Below are positions 13,872 through 24,178 of a DNA stretch of 25,770 nt, one piece after another (within the stretch, counting starts at the first letter, position 1; every line of letters begins with the position of its first letter). This DNA comes from a virus, in the IMG/VR virus record IMGVR_UViG_3300007538_000160, positions 1 through 25,770 of that record. One strand, written 5' to 3'. The translations under genes and the position numbers were made by a program. Below the pieces are notes generated by a model. It saw only the letters and a list, made by a program, of their open reading frames with translations, did no database searches and was not told where the DNA came from.

Positions 13872-16574
13872 ATGCTATATAACATAGCTTTAAAGACTGA
13901 GTTCTCATTTAAGTCTTGCTATATGTCTATTAAAGATATACATAAATATGCCTTGAATGGAGTTGTAGGTATAGCAGACTTGGACAATACATTCGGACAC
14001 ATCCCGCTTCAGGTTCAAGCTAGGAAGCATGGCTTCAAGCCTATATATGGGGTGAGGATTAGGGTGTCACGACCTGAGAATGCCAAACGTCAAACGGGTA
14101 ATGTATATACCACATTTATTGCTAAGAATGAAGATGGGCTTGTAGCTTTACGAAAGTTGGTTAATAAGGCTTGGGATCAGTTCTACTATTTTCCAAGACT
14201 TTTTGTTGAAGATATTGAAGAACTAAATCCCGGTATTATCAATTTGGGCGAAAATGTTTATGAAAACTTCTACCCAACTATAGATGAAAGGGGTGTATAC
14301 CAAATACTCGCAGGCTCCAGCAAGCGTGGTGATGGGTACATATATAATTTTTCTAATAAAGCTGGGCCTATGCATATCATACCAGGGGAATACCAGCATA
14401 TAGTAGACCAATGCGAAGATATTACAATTCCTAATGCTAGTATGGTCAAATGGGGAAAGCCGTTTGATATTAAGCAGCTATGCATAGACTCGGCAAAACG
14501 GAAAGGTGTCAAACTAAATGGGGAGTATGGCAAAAGACTAGATTATGAGCTTGATCTTATTGTTAAGAAAGATTACCAAGACTATTTTATGATAGTGGCC
14601 GATATGGTAATGGAAGCGAAAAAGAAAATGTTAGTAGGTCCAAGTCGTGGTTCTTCTGCTGGCTCCCTTGTCTGTTACCTGCTAGGTATAACAGAAGTTG
14701 ACCCTATTGCACACAAGCTAATCTTTGAGCGATTTATTGATATTAACCGTTTTGACTTACCTGATATAGATGTAGACTTTCCAGACAAGAAAAGGCAAGA
14801 TGTTTTAAAATATCTAACCGGAAAATACGGTAGGGATAATGTTAGAACTTTGGCTAATATCAATACTTTTATGCCCAAGTCGGCAATAGCGGAAACTGGC
14901 AAGGCTCTTGGCATACCTAAGTACAAAATACAGCCTGTGCAGGATGCTATTATTGAGCGTAGTATGGGGGATGCTAGAGCAGCTATGTGCATTCGTGACA
15001 CCTTTGAGACTACTGAAGCGGGAAAAGAGATTGTAATTGAGTATCCTAATATAGAGCTGTCAGCTTATCTTGAAGGACATGCTGCCAATTCTGGCAAACA
15101 TGCTGCTGGCGTGATTGTATCAACTCTACCTTTATCCACCTATGCCTCTGTTAATTCTCGTGATGATGTAGTCATGATGGATAAAAAGGATGCCGAAGCT
15201 ATAAATCTTTTAAAGATTGATTGTCTGGGCCTAAGAACATTATCAATCATTGAAGATACGGTTAAGCAAATAAAAGGTATGAGACTATCTGATGTATACA
15301 ACTTACCTCTTGACGATAGAAGAGCTTTTGATTTATTCAATAATATGCGGCTTAGTGGCATATTCCAGTTTGAAGGTCTGGCGTTGCAGATCCTTACTAA
15401 GCAAATGGGGGTTAATCATTTTAACGATATTGCAGCTATTACAGCTCTTGCTCGTCCTGGCGCACTTAATAGCGGTGGTGCGACAAGATATGTCAAGTAC
15501 CATACAGGCCAAGAAACACCTAGATACTTCAACAGCATACACAAAGAAATTACTGAAGAAACATATGGAGTAACAGTATACCAAGAGCAAATGATGGAGA
15601 TTGCCAGACGTATCGGCAGGCTATCTTGGGAGGATGTATCAACACTTAGAAAAGCTACGTCCAAGTCTCTTGGTGATGAATTCTTTGGCAAATATAAAAC
15701 ACAGTTTGTCGAAGGTGCTAAGGAATCTGGATTGTCAGATGAAGAGTCAGCGGATATTTGGAATGACATATCACATAGTGGGTCATGGTCGTTTAACAAG
15801 GCGCACGCTGTTAGTTATGGCTTGGTATCATATTGGACTGCATACTTCAAAGCAAATTATCCGCTTGAGTTTGCAGTTGCCTCTCTTAACAATGCTAAGA
15901 ATGCAGAGACAGCAATTAAACTTCTAAGGGATATGGTTGAAAATGAAAATATGGAATATGAGCCTGTCAATCCTCAGAAATCAGGATTAGATTGGTCTGT
16001 AATAGATGGCAAGCTAGTTGGCGGATTAAAAAGTATTGATGGCATAGGCGACATCAAGGCTGGCAAATTCATCAAAATGAGAGAAGGTAAGATAAAGCCA
16101 ACCCCACAGTTTTGGAAGATAATGGAGAATCCAAAAACGCCATTTGATATTATATTCCCTTGTCGACACCATTGGGGTATTTTATATAATGACCCTCAAT
16201 CATATGGATTGCCAAGAAAGCCTGATTTAATAGAGTCTATTGATGGCATAGGAGATTATATAATTGTTGGCTGTCTTGTTGATAGAAACTTGCGTGATTT
16301 AAATGAATATACTTTTCTGAAAGATAGAGGTGGGAAAATTATTGATGAAAATAATCTTTATCTAAATTTCACAGTTGAAGATGATACTGGCACTATTATG
16401 TGTAAGATTGATAGATGGAAATTTGAACAGCTTGGTGGAAGGAAAATTGCAGAGCAAGGCAAAGTTGGGGAAAGTTGGTATCTTATCAAGGGGAAGATTA
16501 AAAATCAATGGCGAAAAGTTGAAGTAGATGCCATATTTAATCTTACTGAAAAATTTGGTAGCCTTGCACTATAG
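13872..16574 (+). CDS. DnaE-type DNA polymerase III alpha-like polymerase
   Basis: A C-family replicative polymerase of 900 aa, shorter than E. coli DnaE (about 1160). The N-terminal PHP-like domain lacks the usual HxHS metal ligands (IALKTEFSF at residues 5-13), so it is probably structural. The palm has GPSRGSSAGS (257-266), PDIDVDF (Asp300, Asp302) and KIDCLGL (Asp450), the three catalytic aspartates, plus GKHAAGVIVS (408-417). A helix-hairpin-helix region (SIDGIGDIKAG) and an OB-fold-like C-terminus follow. There is no exonuclease insert and no visible C-terminal clamp motif. GGAGGG precedes the ATG. Together with the DnaQ-type protein it should synthesise phage DNA. Confidence 0.9.
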   Translation: MLYNIALKTEFSFKSCYMSIKDIHKYALNGVVGIADLDNTFGHIPLQVQARKHGFKPIYGVRIRVSRPENAKRQTGNVYTTFIAKNEDGLVALRKLVNKAWDQFYYFPRLFVEDIEELNPGIINLGENVYENFYPTIDERGVYQILAGSSKRGDGYIYNFSNKAGPMHIIPGEYQHIVDQCEDITIPNASMVKWGKPFDIKQLCIDSAKRKGVKLNGEYGKRLDYELDLIVKKDYQDYFMIVADMVMEAKKKMLVGPSRGSSAGSLVCYLLGITEVDPIAHKLIFERFIDINRFDLPDIDVDFPDKKRQDVLKYLTGKYGRDNVRTLANINTFMPKSAIAETGKALGIPKYKIQPVQDAIIERSMGDARAAMCIRDTFETTEAGKEIVIEYPNIELSAYLEGHAANSGKHAAGVIVSTLPLSTYASVNSRDDVVMMDKKDAEAINLLKIDCLGLRTLSIIEDTVKQIKGMRLSDVYNLPLDDRRAFDLFNNMRLSGIFQFEGLALQILTKQMGVNHFNDIAAITALARPGALNSGGATRYVKYHTGQETPRYFNSIHKEITEETYGVTVYQEQMMEIARRIGRLSWEDVSTLRKATSKSLGDEFFGKYKTQFVEGAKESGLSDEESADIWNDISHSGSWSFNKAHAVSYGLVSYWTAYFKANYPLEFAVASLNNAKNAETAIKLLRDMVENENMEYEPVNPQKSGLDWSVIDGKLVGGLKSIDGIGDIKAGKFIKMREGKIKPTPQFWKIMENPKTPFDIIFPCRHHWGILYNDPQSYGLPRKPDLIESIDGIGDYIIVGCLVDRNLRDLNEYTFLKDRGGKIIDENNLYLNFTVEDDTGTIMCKIDRWKFEQLGGRKIAEQGKVGESWYLIKGKIKNQWRKVEVDAIFNLTEKFGSLAL

Positions 16575-16600
16575 ACTGTTTTACTATTATATAGTATAAT
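16572..16600 (+). promoter_or_regulatory. Sigma70-like promoter (TAGACT-17-TATAAT)
   Basis: TAGACT (16572-16577), 17-base spacer, TATAAT (16595-16600) in the ATAGTATAAT context of the other promoters. It overlaps the polymerase stop codon region and would drive the ligase and the genes to MazG. Confidence 0.5.
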
Positions 16601-16625
16601 ATAGTCTCGCAAAAAGGTGAATATT

Positions 16626-17660
16626 ATGATTAATCTATACATGAAAGATGCAAAAGGCAAAATTCGCATTTGGAGCATTGAGGAGTTGGTTGATGGGTTT
16701 GTAGTTTCACACGGCGTGTTAGGTGGATCTATCCAAGAAAAGTTTGAAGAGGTGCTAGATGGAAAAGCTGGTAGAAGCCAAAGTGAACAAATTGATCTTC
16801 AAATAAAGTCTAGGATAAACAAGCAGCTGGACATAGGCTATGTTCATTCGCTTGAAGAAGCGAAAGTTAATAAAGTTACAAATTCTATTGGGCTTCTAAA
16901 ACCTATGCTTGCTAGGAAAATAGATGAAGTATCAATAGACTATAAAAGTGCATTTGTTCAAAGAAAGTATGATGGCAATAGATGCCTAATTACTAGAGCA
17001 AATGGAGAAATTATAGCATATAGCAGAAATGGAAAGCCTATAAATAGTATTGATCACATATTGAGCGGTCTTGATTTACAAGATGGAGAGACTATTGATG
17101 GTGAGCTTTATTGCCATGGAGAGAGTCTGCAAAAGATTGTATCACTAATCAAAAGAAAGCAGCCTGAATCTAAGAAAATAAGATTCAATCTTTATGATTA
17201 TGTCAGTGATAAACCTTTTACAGAAAGGCTAAAAGAGATTCAGAGATTCAATCATGAATCAATTGATATTGTTGAGACTATTCCAGTATCTGATCTGGCA
17301 GATGTAATGGATTTGCTCAAACAATTCAGAGATGATGGATATGAAGGAGCTATAGTTCGTCATGGCTCCGCTGGGTACCAAGATGGAAGAAGATCATCAA
17401 GTCTTTTAAAAGTAAAAGAGTGGCTTGATATGGAGTTCCCAGTCATAGATATTAAGGAAAGCAAGGATGGCTGGGCACTTTTAAGATGCGTTGCCCCTAA
17501 TGGCAATATCTTTGGTGTAACATGTCATGGTGATGTATCATATAAACAGCATGTTCTTAAAAACAAAGAGTATTACATTGGCAATCTGATAACTATAGAA
17601 TTTGCATATCTTACAAAAGATGGAATACCTTTCCACCCAATTGCTAAAGCATGGAGATAG
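16626..17660 (+). CDS. ATP-dependent DNA ligase with N-terminal WGR-like domain
   Basis: Seals nicks in phage DNA. The 344-aa protein carries ligase motif I KYDGNR (Lys114 is the AMP-accepting lysine), motif III DGELYCHG, motif IV EGAIVR and motif V LLKVKEW, then an OB-fold end. The first ~80 residues (WSIEELVDGFVVSHGVLGGS) resemble a WGR domain, seen in some phage ligases and poly(ADP-ribose) polymerases. I start at ATG 16626 because AAAGGTGA sits just upstream; the GTG nine bases earlier is part of that ribosome site. It overlaps nothing and leads the operon that ends at MazG. Confidence 0.88.
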   Translation: MINLYMKDAKGKIRIWSIEELVDGFVVSHGVLGGSIQEKFEEVLDGKAGRSQSEQIDLQIKSRINKQLDIGYVHSLEEAKVNKVTNSIGLLKPMLARKIDEVSIDYKSAFVQRKYDGNRCLITRANGEIIAYSRNGKPINSIDHILSGLDLQDGETIDGELYCHGESLQKIVSLIKRKQPESKKIRFNLYDYVSDKPFTERLKEIQRFNHESIDIVETIPVSDLADVMDLLKQFRDDGYEGAIVRHGSAGYQDGRRSSSLLKVKEWLDMEFPVIDIKESKDGWALLRCVAPNGNIFGVTCHGDVSYKQHVLKNKEYYIGNLITIEFAYLTKDGIPFHPIAKAWR

Positions 17661-17662
17661 TC

Positions 17663-17875
17663 ATGTACGAGCCCTTATTATGGTTTATTGGTGGTTTTCT
17701 TTTAATTGGACTTCTTGTCAAATTTAGCGCACATTTATTCCAGATAAGTCTGTTCTTTTTGGTAGCAAGCATAGCAGCAGGTAATGAAAATGCAATGATA
17801 ATATCAGGAATGTTCTGTATTGTTTTTGGCGCAATTACAGCAAGTCAAGGAGTTGTTAATGTATGGAGTAGATGA
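17663..17875 (+). CDS. Small membrane protein (70 aa)
   Basis: Almost entirely hydrophobic, with three probable membrane segments (about residues 5-20, 22-40 and 46-66). I start at ATG 17663 with GGAGAT upstream; an in-frame ATG 12 bases earlier overlaps the ligase end. The pattern is holin-like in size but the gene is far from the lysis cluster and I recognise no family. Its end overlaps the next gene. Confidence 0.5.
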   Translation: MYEPLLWFIGGFLLIGLLVKFSAHLFQISLFFLVASIAAGNENAMIISGMFCIVFGAITASQGVVNVWSR

Positions 17876-18044
17876 TAATCTGATATCAAAAATATCAGAT
17901 GAGGTTTGGGGTGAAAGTATTTTCAGGCCAACTAAAAGGGAGTTGGATAGATTTACAAGCCTTATTTTGAAGGAACTTCTATCACAAGAGTCCGAAGCTG
18001 TCAAACATATTCTGAGGGATATACTTGGAGTTGAATATGAATGA
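17859..18044 (+). CDS. Small hypothetical protein (61 aa)
   Basis: Starts at ATG 17859 inside the end of the membrane-protein gene, with AGGAG seven bases upstream. It is helical and charged, with a central FRPTKRELDRFTSLILKEL segment that resembles small phage proteins of unknown role. It overlaps the next gene by eight bases, indicating coupled translation. I recognise no function. Confidence 0.5.
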   Translation: MYGVDDNLISKISDEVWGESIFRPTKRELDRFTSLILKELLSQESEAVKHILRDILGVEYE

Positions 18045-18210
18045 TAAGAAAGTTAAGCAATTATCTGCTGCTCTTTTTATGATAGAGAATATTAATACAC
18101 TACTTAATGATCTAGCAGAGGGAATAGATGATGAAGAGTTGAAGAAGTTTTTAGTACATACAACATTGTTGCACATACACCTTGAAAGAAAATTAGAGAG
18201 TGTGAAATGA
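18037..18210 (+). CDS. Small helical hypothetical protein (57 aa)
   Basis: Starts at ATG 18037, with GGAG seven bases upstream, inside the preceding gene's end. It is one or two long amphipathic helices (LSAALFMIENINTLLNDLA, then ELKKFLVHTTLL). I recognise no family. Its stop overlaps the MazG start (ATGA), placing it in the same coupled operon. Confidence 0.45.
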   Translation: MNDKKVKQLSAALFMIENINTLLNDLAEGIDDEELKKFLVHTTLLHIHLERKLESVK

Positions 18211-18569
18211 CTGAAGTAAAATCTGATGTTCCGCTGTATACATTTGATTTGTTCCAAGAGCATGCAATGCGCACTGCTAAGGAAATTGGCGATGTTGAGG
18301 ACATCCTGCATGCCACCCTTGGCATAGGCTCAGAAGCGGGTGAATTGCAATCATCTGTTAAAGGATGGCTTGCTTATGGGAAAGATTTGGATGTTAAAAA
18401 CATCATTGAAGAAATGGGTGATATTTTATGGTATATCGCTCTTATGTGCAAAAGGCTAAACATTCCAATGCAGCATGTGGCAATTGAAAATATAGCAAAG
18501 CTATATGCTAGGTATCCAGAGAAATATACAGATGAAGATGCTATAGCAAGAGCTGATAAGTCAGAATAA
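18207..18569 (+). CDS. MazG-like nucleotide pyrophosphohydrolase
   Basis: Hydrolyses nucleoside triphosphates to monophosphates with magnesium, controlling the nucleotide pool or removing noncanonical dNTPs. The 120-aa all-helical protein carries the metal-binding pair ExxE (Glu43, Glu46 in GSEAGEL) and ExxD (Glu69, Asp72 in EEMGDILWY) at the expected spacing. It is the last gene of the plus-strand arm, right before a bidirectional terminator, and complements DUF5664 at 11283. The exact nucleotide is not evident. Confidence 0.85.
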   Translation: MTEVKSDVPLYTFDLFQEHAMRTAKEIGDVEDILHATLGIGSEAGELQSSVKGWLAYGKDLDVKNIIEEMGDILWYIALMCKRLNIPMQHVAIENIAKLYARYPEKYTDEDAIARADKSE

Positions 18570-18572
18570 AAT

Positions 18573-18601
18573 AAAAGGGGCTTAAAATGAAGCCCCTTTT
18601 T
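18573..18601. terminator. Bidirectional intrinsic terminator between converging arms
   Basis: AAAAGGGGCTT (18573-18583) pairs perfectly with AAGCCCCTTTT (18590-18600) over a six-base loop. T-runs lie on the 3' side of either strand, so it serves both MazG (plus) and the glycosyltransferase (minus). Confidence 0.92.
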
Positions 18602-18604
18602 CTT

Positions 18605-19699
18605 CTATACCCAGACAGCATCAGTTGGGTTGTCAGAATACCATCCTTCTCCATCAAGCAATTTAATTTGTTTAAAGATTCTATCCATCTGCATACCAAC
18701 AGATTTTAGACATCTTTTATTTCTAGTTGATAGTGCTATGTACTTTCTGTCTAGCATATCAATCTTTTTAATAGCATCCAAATAATCCGCTAAGGTGTGG
18801 CATCTAAATCCATTTATGCCATGCTGGACAGTCTCTGCAAATGCGCCAAAATCACAAGAGATTAAAGGTGTTCCACAAAGCATCCCTTCTATCCCTGCAT
18901 TACCAAGTGGCTCAACAAAGCGGGTTGGCATCAGCATAGCCTTAGCCTTCCTTAAAAGGTCGCTACGGGCCGTTCCGGTTATAGGGCCTATATAGGATAG
19001 GTTCGGAATTTTCGGGTCTAAAAACGGCTTAGGGTCGCCTTCTCCCGCTAGAATTACCGGATAATCTACCCGCTTGGCTATCTCCTTGATGATATACAGA
19101 CCTTTGGAGTCTATAATCCTGCCAAAGTAAAGGAGATATTCACCTTGTTCATAACTTGGCTTCCATTCACTTAAATCATATCCCATAGGACATACAAAGT
19201 TATAGTCACTTCCCCAAGTATTGGTTTTGCCATAATGCCAAGATTGCCAATGATTTGTTTCAAATACTTTGAATGGGGCAAAAGCCTCTTCATAACCAAT
19301 TCCTACTTCAACATGGTAAGCAAGCGGAAACTTTACAAGTAGATCAGCATGTGCAATTCCAAATGTATGTGCTACTATATCACCTGGCTTAACTTTATCT
19401 TTCAAACACTCGAATAACTTTTCAGAAAATTCCTTATATAAAGTTGAATCAATGCTGGCAACTGAATTAGGCTGTTCCTTTTTGTATAGCTCCTTGAGTA
19501 AGCGGAATTCCTCCTTATCCAGAACTTTAATGATTTCGCTTGCATTTGTTGTGCTACCTTCATTTGAGTATTCAATAACATTATAGCCAAATGGCTTCAT
19601 CATTTTTGAGAATGTTCTTATCCTATTTGTGAATGCGCAATGGGTGTATTCATCATTTGGGATTGTGTGGAATAATCCAAGTAAGTGTATAGTAGTCAT
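18605..19699 (-). CDS. GT4-family glycosyltransferase
   Basis: 364 residues, GT-B fold. Landmarks: an N-terminal HLLGLFHTIP strand, LLYFGRIIDSKGLYIIKEI (start of the nucleotide-sugar domain), VILAGEG, YIGPITGTARSDLLRKAKA, and the EPLGNAGIEGMLCGTPLI donor-binding motif (E-x7-E type). It likely transfers a sugar to a glycan, a protein or modified DNA. The ribosome site AGAGGGC precedes the ATG. It sits next to the tail-fibre gene and is transcribed with it. About 120 bases (18957-19080) have CpG-rich codons unlike the rest of the gene. Confidence 0.8.
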   Translation of the reverse strand: MTTIHLLGLFHTIPNDEYTHCAFTNRIRTFSKMMKPFGYNVIEYSNEGSTTNASEIIKVLDKEEFRLLKELYKKEQPNSVASIDSTLYKEFSEKLFECLKDKVKPGDIVAHTFGIAHADLLVKFPLAYHVEVGIGYEEAFAPFKVFETNHWQSWHYGKTNTWGSDYNFVCPMGYDLSEWKPSYEQGEYLLYFGRIIDSKGLYIIKEIAKRVDYPVILAGEGDPKPFLDPKIPNLSYIGPITGTARSDLLRKAKAMLMPTRFVEPLGNAGIEGMLCGTPLISCDFGAFAETVQHGINGFRCHTLADYLDAIKKIDMLDRKYIALSTRNKRCLKSVGMQMDRIFKQIKLLDGEGWYSDNPTDAVWV

Positions 19700-19717
19700 T
19701 TTGCCCTCTTTTGACCA

Positions 19718-22700
19718 TTATTTATTTTCTAGTGCATCAATTTTTGCAGAAAGCTGTTTAACTGCTTCAACAAGTGCAGCAATAATTGCTCTATCATAAT
19801 AATTTCTAAACACGCCATCATCATCGCTGTTTGGCGATGCTTCTGGTATGACTTCAGCAACTTCCTGAGCTATGAATCCTAATTCTTCACCATCCGATGC
19901 AAATGGGGAATCTTCTTTCCACCTATAGTAAGTAGGCATCAATTTATTGATAAGTCCCAATCCATTATCAATGCTTCTGGTTTTAATTTTGTATCTGCCA
20001 TCAGAAGCAGATATAACCCCAGAGCTATTTGTTGATAGTGTTCCAGCTCCATAATTGTTAAATATGACTTGTCTAGATGAATTAGTTGTTATAACAGGTG
20101 ACCCAAAAGCCAGTATATTAGTTGATCCTGGCGATGGATTCCCAATCCCTGTATCACCATCATAATAAAATCCATAAATAGGTACAGCCGCATTATTTAT
20201 TGTGGTTGCATTTATCTGTGCCCCGCCACCATTGCAACCTTTAATATAAAAATTAGCAAACCCGTCCTGGTATTTATACACTCTTGTCCATGGTAATGCA
20301 GTTGATCCAACAACTCCAGAAGATGAAGATGTGCATCTCCATAGGCTGTTTGCTTGTGTTGATCCGCTGACTACATACACATAGCTGTTATAAAGATTCG
20401 ACCAAGTTGAAGCTGAATTTGATCTATACCAACTTCCTGATTGGACTGTATATATCCCATTTTGCGCACTACTTGTTTGATTTTTAACAAGTACTAAATT
20501 GCCAGCTGAAACACTTACACCATCAATAACTTGACTTCCTGATAGTGATATATTACTTGTTGTAGCAGCGGAGACTGGCCAATGATTGTTGTTAACACAA
20601 AGCATTTCATTGCCATAATTACCCCTTCTCAATGTCGCCCATTCAAGAGGCTGCCCAATACGAACATTATTAGAATGCCATGTGGTTTGCTGGCTGTCTA
20701 TCCTGAAGGCTTCCTTGAGATTAAAACCATAACTAGATGGGTCTGGATCAATTGATCTAGTGGCGCCGTAAATCCTTGTTGGCATACTATTGAAAGATGC
20801 AGCCCCATCAGTAGCAGAATTCCATATGGAGCCTTTTATGAATTTAGATCCGTCAGACCCATGCCAAGAGTGTTCGCCTAAATCTTGATTATCTTGCAAT
20901 GCTGTCCCAAAATCATTCATTGCAGTTCCATTTGAGCGGAACATGCCAAAGAATGTTGCATTTGTAGGATAACCTAAATATGGACTGTTATTTACACTAA
21001 ACAACCCAATTGCGCAACCATATCCTCCGCCAGATGGTGCAGCATTTGAATAATCAGTTATCTGTATTCTTGTATATGCAGCATCGCCTGTGCCCCATCT
21101 ACTTGAAGAGTTTATTAAAAGTGCATTATTTGGGTCTGTAATTAAGTAAGTATTTTCAGATCCAACAGCTCCATTAACTTGCCAATTTGCTGACTCGCCA
21201 GCAGGGCCTGTCGGACCAGTAGCACCCGTGGCCCCTACTGGACCTTGTATACCTTGAAGCCCAGAAGGCCCAGTTACGCCAACTGGACCCTGTATACCTT
21301 GTGGTCCTGTTGCTCCAGTTAATCCTTGGATGCCTTGAGGTCCAGTAGGCCCTTGCAGTCCTTGTATTCCTTGAGGCCCTGTAGCACCTGTAGGCCCTGG
21401 GACTGTACTTGCTGCTCCGCTTGGGCCTGTGGCTCCTACTGGCCCTTGTATACCAGTTGCACCAACTGGACCTTGTGGCCCAGAAACTCCTTGAGCACCT
21501 GCTGGACCTAAAACTCCAGCATCAGATTCTACCCACTGAGAGCTGCTTCCATCATTGTAATAGATATTAAGAATTCCAGTTGTTGAATTCCACCATTGTG
21601 GGTATGCATCGGGATCAGAAGGAGGTGTAGTTGCAGCCCAAATTCTAGCACCAGTCAACCCGCTTGGGCCTGAAGGGCCTGATGGTCCACTTGATCCTAT
21701 ATTACCTGTAATTGATATGAACCAAGAAAAATAAGTTCCTGTCCCAACTGTGTAATCAATATTTACACCGATAGTATCGCCTGTGTAGCTGAATATAGTT
21801 CCTTCTGCATACTTTGTGGAATCTCTGGAAATTCTTACTCTGTTACCAATCTCATATGCATTAGACCCATAGTTCTGATTAACAGTAAAATATCTAACAC
21901 CAAGAGCACCAATTGTGTAACCAGTATTACTTTCAAAATCTGCATAACCCAATCCAATTGGGCCTTGTATACCTTGTGGGCCTTGTATGCCTTGAGCCCC
22001 TTGTATACCTGATGGGCCTTGAATTCCTTGTGGCCCTTGTGGACCAGTTGGCCCTTGTGCCCCGCTAGGGCCAACAGGCCCTGCAGATCCAATTGATGGC
22101 GTATCAACCTGAACCCACTGACTTCCATCAAAATCAGTATACCAAACGAAAAGATCCCCAGTAACAGTGCTGAACCAATATGGATATGTAACTGGATCAG
22201 CAGGAGGCGTTGTATCATTCCAGATATTAGCTCCGCTTAGTCCTGTTGCACCTGCTGGTCCTGACGGGCCACTTGGTCCCGCTGCGCCAGATGGACCTTG
22301 TGATCCTATGTTGCCAGATAAATAAATATTCCAAGAATTGTAAATCCCAGAACCATATCCATAATCAACTAATACAACAAAGCTAGTGCCACTGTAAGAA
22401 CTCAAAACACCTTCAACATAGTTCAAAGTGTTGTATGATATTCTTACTCTCTGCCCAGGGGCAAATGCATTGCTGCCATATATTTGATTCACTGTAAATG
22501 TTACAGTGCCGACTGTGCCAATAGTAAATGTAGTTCCACTAATAAGTCCTGAGTATCCTAACCCAGTAGGACCAGTTAATCCTTGTATTCCTGTTGGGCC
22601 AATCGCACCAGCAATACCAGATGCACCTGTTGCTCCAACATCACCTTTTGGCCCTGTTGCTCCTACGGCACCAGAAGCGCCAGTTAAGCCTGTAGGCCCA

Positions 22701-23986
22701 GTTGGGCCAACAGTGCCAGCAACTCCAGACGGGCCTTGTAAGCCAGATACACCTTGTGGTCCAGTAGCACCAGCGGGGCCTTCAGCTCCGCTTGGGCCTA
22801 CAATCGGCCCAACATTATCCCAGCCAGAGCCACTCCAAATATATAGATCACCATCTGCTTCTACAATATAGGCATCACTTACTTCAGCTGTTGCTGGAAG
22901 GTCGCCTACAGTTGGAACAGATCCTTTAAGGTTAATTGATGTTCCTTGTGGCCCTGTAGCACCTCTTGGCCCAGTGGCACCAACAGGTCCAGCTGCACCA
23001 ATTGATGGAGTGTCAACTTGTACCCACTGGCTGCTGTTAATATCAACATACCATACAAATAGGTTTCCAGTGGAAGTATCAAACCAATACTGATAAAGCT
23101 CTGTGCTTTGTGGCGGAGAAGTCCCATTCCAAATATTGGCGCCACTTAATCCTGTTGCGCCTCTTGGCCCAGTTGCACCTATTGGTCCTATTGGCCCAGT
23201 GCCTCCAGTATCACCTTTATTGCCTTGTGGCCCAGATGGACCAGTTGCACCTATTTCGCCAGTCGGACCTTCTGGCCCTGTTGCCCCTATTGGGCCAGTT
23301 GATCCTGCTTCACCTCTAAGACCAGTGGAGCCAACTGCACCTTGTGCACCTGATGGGCCAGTAGATCCAGTAAGACCAATAGGACCAGATGGCCCTGTGG
23401 ATCCAGTTGCGCCAACGCGTCCATTTGATCCATCTTTACCCGCCGGCCCAGTGACACCTGTTGCCCCTTTTAGTCCAGTAGCACCTTGTAATCCAGATGC
23501 ACCTTGAATTCCTTGAATACCTTGCTGCCCCTGAACACCCTGAACACCCTGTATGCCAGATGGTCCAGTGACACCTTGCTTGCCAGTTAAGCCTTGTGGA
23601 CCTTGTTCACCTACTGGTCCTCTTACACCTGTTGCACCTGTTACGCCTGTAGCTCCGAAAAAGCCTCTGGGGCCAGAAGGTCCAGAAGCCCCTTGAATTC
23701 CGCTTGGCCCTGTTGGACCAGAAGGGCCTGAAGGCCCTTCAAGTGGACCAATATTAATCCACTCAATATCATTCCATACATAGAAATCCCCAGTATTAAG
23801 AACTTTGTAAGTATCATTGACACTGGGGCTTTCAGGCAAATCTGTAATTGTAGCTACATCACCTTTGAAATTAATACCAGCTCCCTGTGGCCCAGTTGGC
23901 CCAGTTGGCCCTTGTGGGCCTTGCATAAATTGTCCAAGCTCAACCAGAATTTCAGCAGAACTCTGGATAATTTCAACATTAGACAT
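19718..23986 (-). CDS. Collagen-like tail fibre with S74 intramolecular chaperone
   Basis: A 1422-aa host-recognition fibre. After a short N-terminal segment (about 21 residues) most of it is Gly-X-Y repeats ([10 protein letters not shown] style), expected to form a triple helix. Non-collagen modules interrupt it: an A-type module starting [15 protein letters not shown] (two copies), a B-type IWN/IWA...PYWF/QYWF...[12 protein letters not shown] (three copies, the last diverged), and a C-type with GSNA...RVRIS (two copies). Near the end a [16 protein letters not shown] module occurs, then the S74 chaperone starting SDGRYKIK; its Ser/Lys pair lets the domain cut itself off after trimer folding. 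AAAGGAGC precedes the ATG. Ligand specificity is unknown. Confidence 0.92.
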   Translation of the reverse strand: MSNVEIIQSSAEILVELGQFMQGPQGPTGPTGPQGAGINFKGDVATITDLPESPSVNDTYKVLNTGDFYVWNDIEWINIGPLEGPSGPSGPTGPSGIQGASGPSGPRGFFGATGVTGATGVRGPVGEQGPQGLTGKQGVTGPSGIQGVQGVQGQQGIQGIQGASGLQGATGLKGATGVTGPAGKDGSNGRVGATGSTGPSGPIGLTGSTGPSGAQGAVGSTGLRGEAGSTGPIGATGPEGPTGEIGATGPSGPQGNKGDTGGTGPIGPIGATGPRGATGLSGANIWNGTSPPQSTELYQYWFDTSTGNLFVWYVDINSSQWVQVDTPSIGAAGPVGATGPRGATGPQGTSINLKGSVPTVGDLPATAEVSDAYIVEADGDLYIWSGSGWDNVGPIVGPSGAEGPAGATGPQGVSGLQGPSGVAGTVGPTGPTGLTGASGAVGATGPKGDVGATGASGIAGAIGPTGIQGLTGPTGLGYSGLISGTTFTIGTVGTVTFTVNQIYGSNAFAPGQRVRISYNTLNYVEGVLSSYSGTSFVVLVDYGYGSGIYNSWNIYLSGNIGSQGPSGAAGPSGPSGPAGATGLSGANIWNDTTPPADPVTYPYWFSTVTGDLFVWYTDFDGSQWVQVDTPSIGSAGPVGPSGAQGPTGPQGPQGIQGPSGIQGAQGIQGPQGIQGPIGLGYADFESNTGYTIGALGVRYFTVNQNYGSNAYEIGNRVRISRDSTKYAEGTIFSYTGDTIGVNIDYTVGTGTYFSWFISITGNIGSSGPSGPSGPSGLTGARIWAATTPPSDPDAYPQWWNSTTGILNIYYNDGSSSQWVESDAGVLGPAGAQGVSGPQGPVGATGIQGPVGATGPSGAASTVPGPTGATGPQGIQGLQGPTGPQGIQGLTGATGPQGIQGPVGVTGPSGLQGIQGPVGATGATGPTGPAGESANWQVNGAVGSENTYLITDPNNALLINSSSRWGTGDAAYTRIQITDYSNAAPSGGGYGCAIGLFSVNNSPYLGYPTNATFFGMFRSNGTAMNDFGTALQDNQDLGEHSWHGSDGSKFIKGSIWNSATDGAASFNSMPTRIYGATRSIDPDPSSYGFNLKEAFRIDSQQTTWHSNNVRIGQPLEWATLRRGNYGNEMLCVNNNHWPVSAATTSNISLSGSQVIDGVSVSAGNLVLVKNQTSSAQNGIYTVQSGSWYRSNSASTWSNLYNSYVYVVSGSTQANSLWRCTSSSSGVVGSTALPWTRVYKYQDGFANFYIKGCNGGGAQINATTINNAAVPIYGFYYDGDTGIGNPSPGSTNILAFGSPVITTNSSRQVIFNNYGAGTLSTNSSGVISASDGRYKIKTRSIDNGLGLINKLMPTYYRWKEDSPFASDGEELGFIAQEVAEVIPEASPNSDDDGVFRNYYDRAIIAALVEAVKQLSAKIDALENK

Positions 23987-24007
23987 TGTAGCTCCTTTTA
24001 CAGATAA

Positions 24008-24178
24008 TTATACAGTGGCCTCAGAATCTCCACCAACATCAGCGGAGTCATCTTCTTTTTGCTGCTCATATTGGTAAACAATTTTTTGAGCAAGTGGCCA
24101 AGCATTGGATTTAGTTGGAAGTTCACCAAGTACATTAATGATGCTTGCTACTTCACTTTCTTCAAGTTCTAGGTGCAT
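24008..24178 (-). CDS. Small conserved phage protein (56 aa)
   Basis: I start at ATG 24178 with AAAGAGGGC upstream (the same ribosome-site style as the glycosyltransferase). The earlier TTG would add 12 residues without a better site. The pattern ESEVASIINVLGELPTKSNAW, then AQKIVYQYEQQ, matches short proteins I recall near the tail/lysis genes of several phages. Their role is unknown. The tail is acidic. Confidence 0.55.
   Translation of the reverse strand: MHLELEESEVASIINVLGELPTKSNAWPLAQKIVYQYEQQKEDDSADVGGDSEATV

Noticed and set aside
15292-15927. Plus- and minus-strand ORFs of 73-127 codons inside the polymerase gene
   Set aside because: They overlap conserved polymerase motifs in other frames and lack ribosome sites or recognisable domains.
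22506-23507. Plus-strand proline-rich ORFs ([10 protein letters not shown] style) opposite the fibre gene
   Set aside because: They are antisense shadows of the Gly-Pro repeats, with no ribosome sites.
19718-23986. Dense short direct repeats that could look like a CRISPR array or satellite
   Set aside because: They are Gly-X-Y codons of one continuous 1422-aa frame; repeat spacing is in codon multiples and there are no conserved repeats with unique spacers of fixed length.
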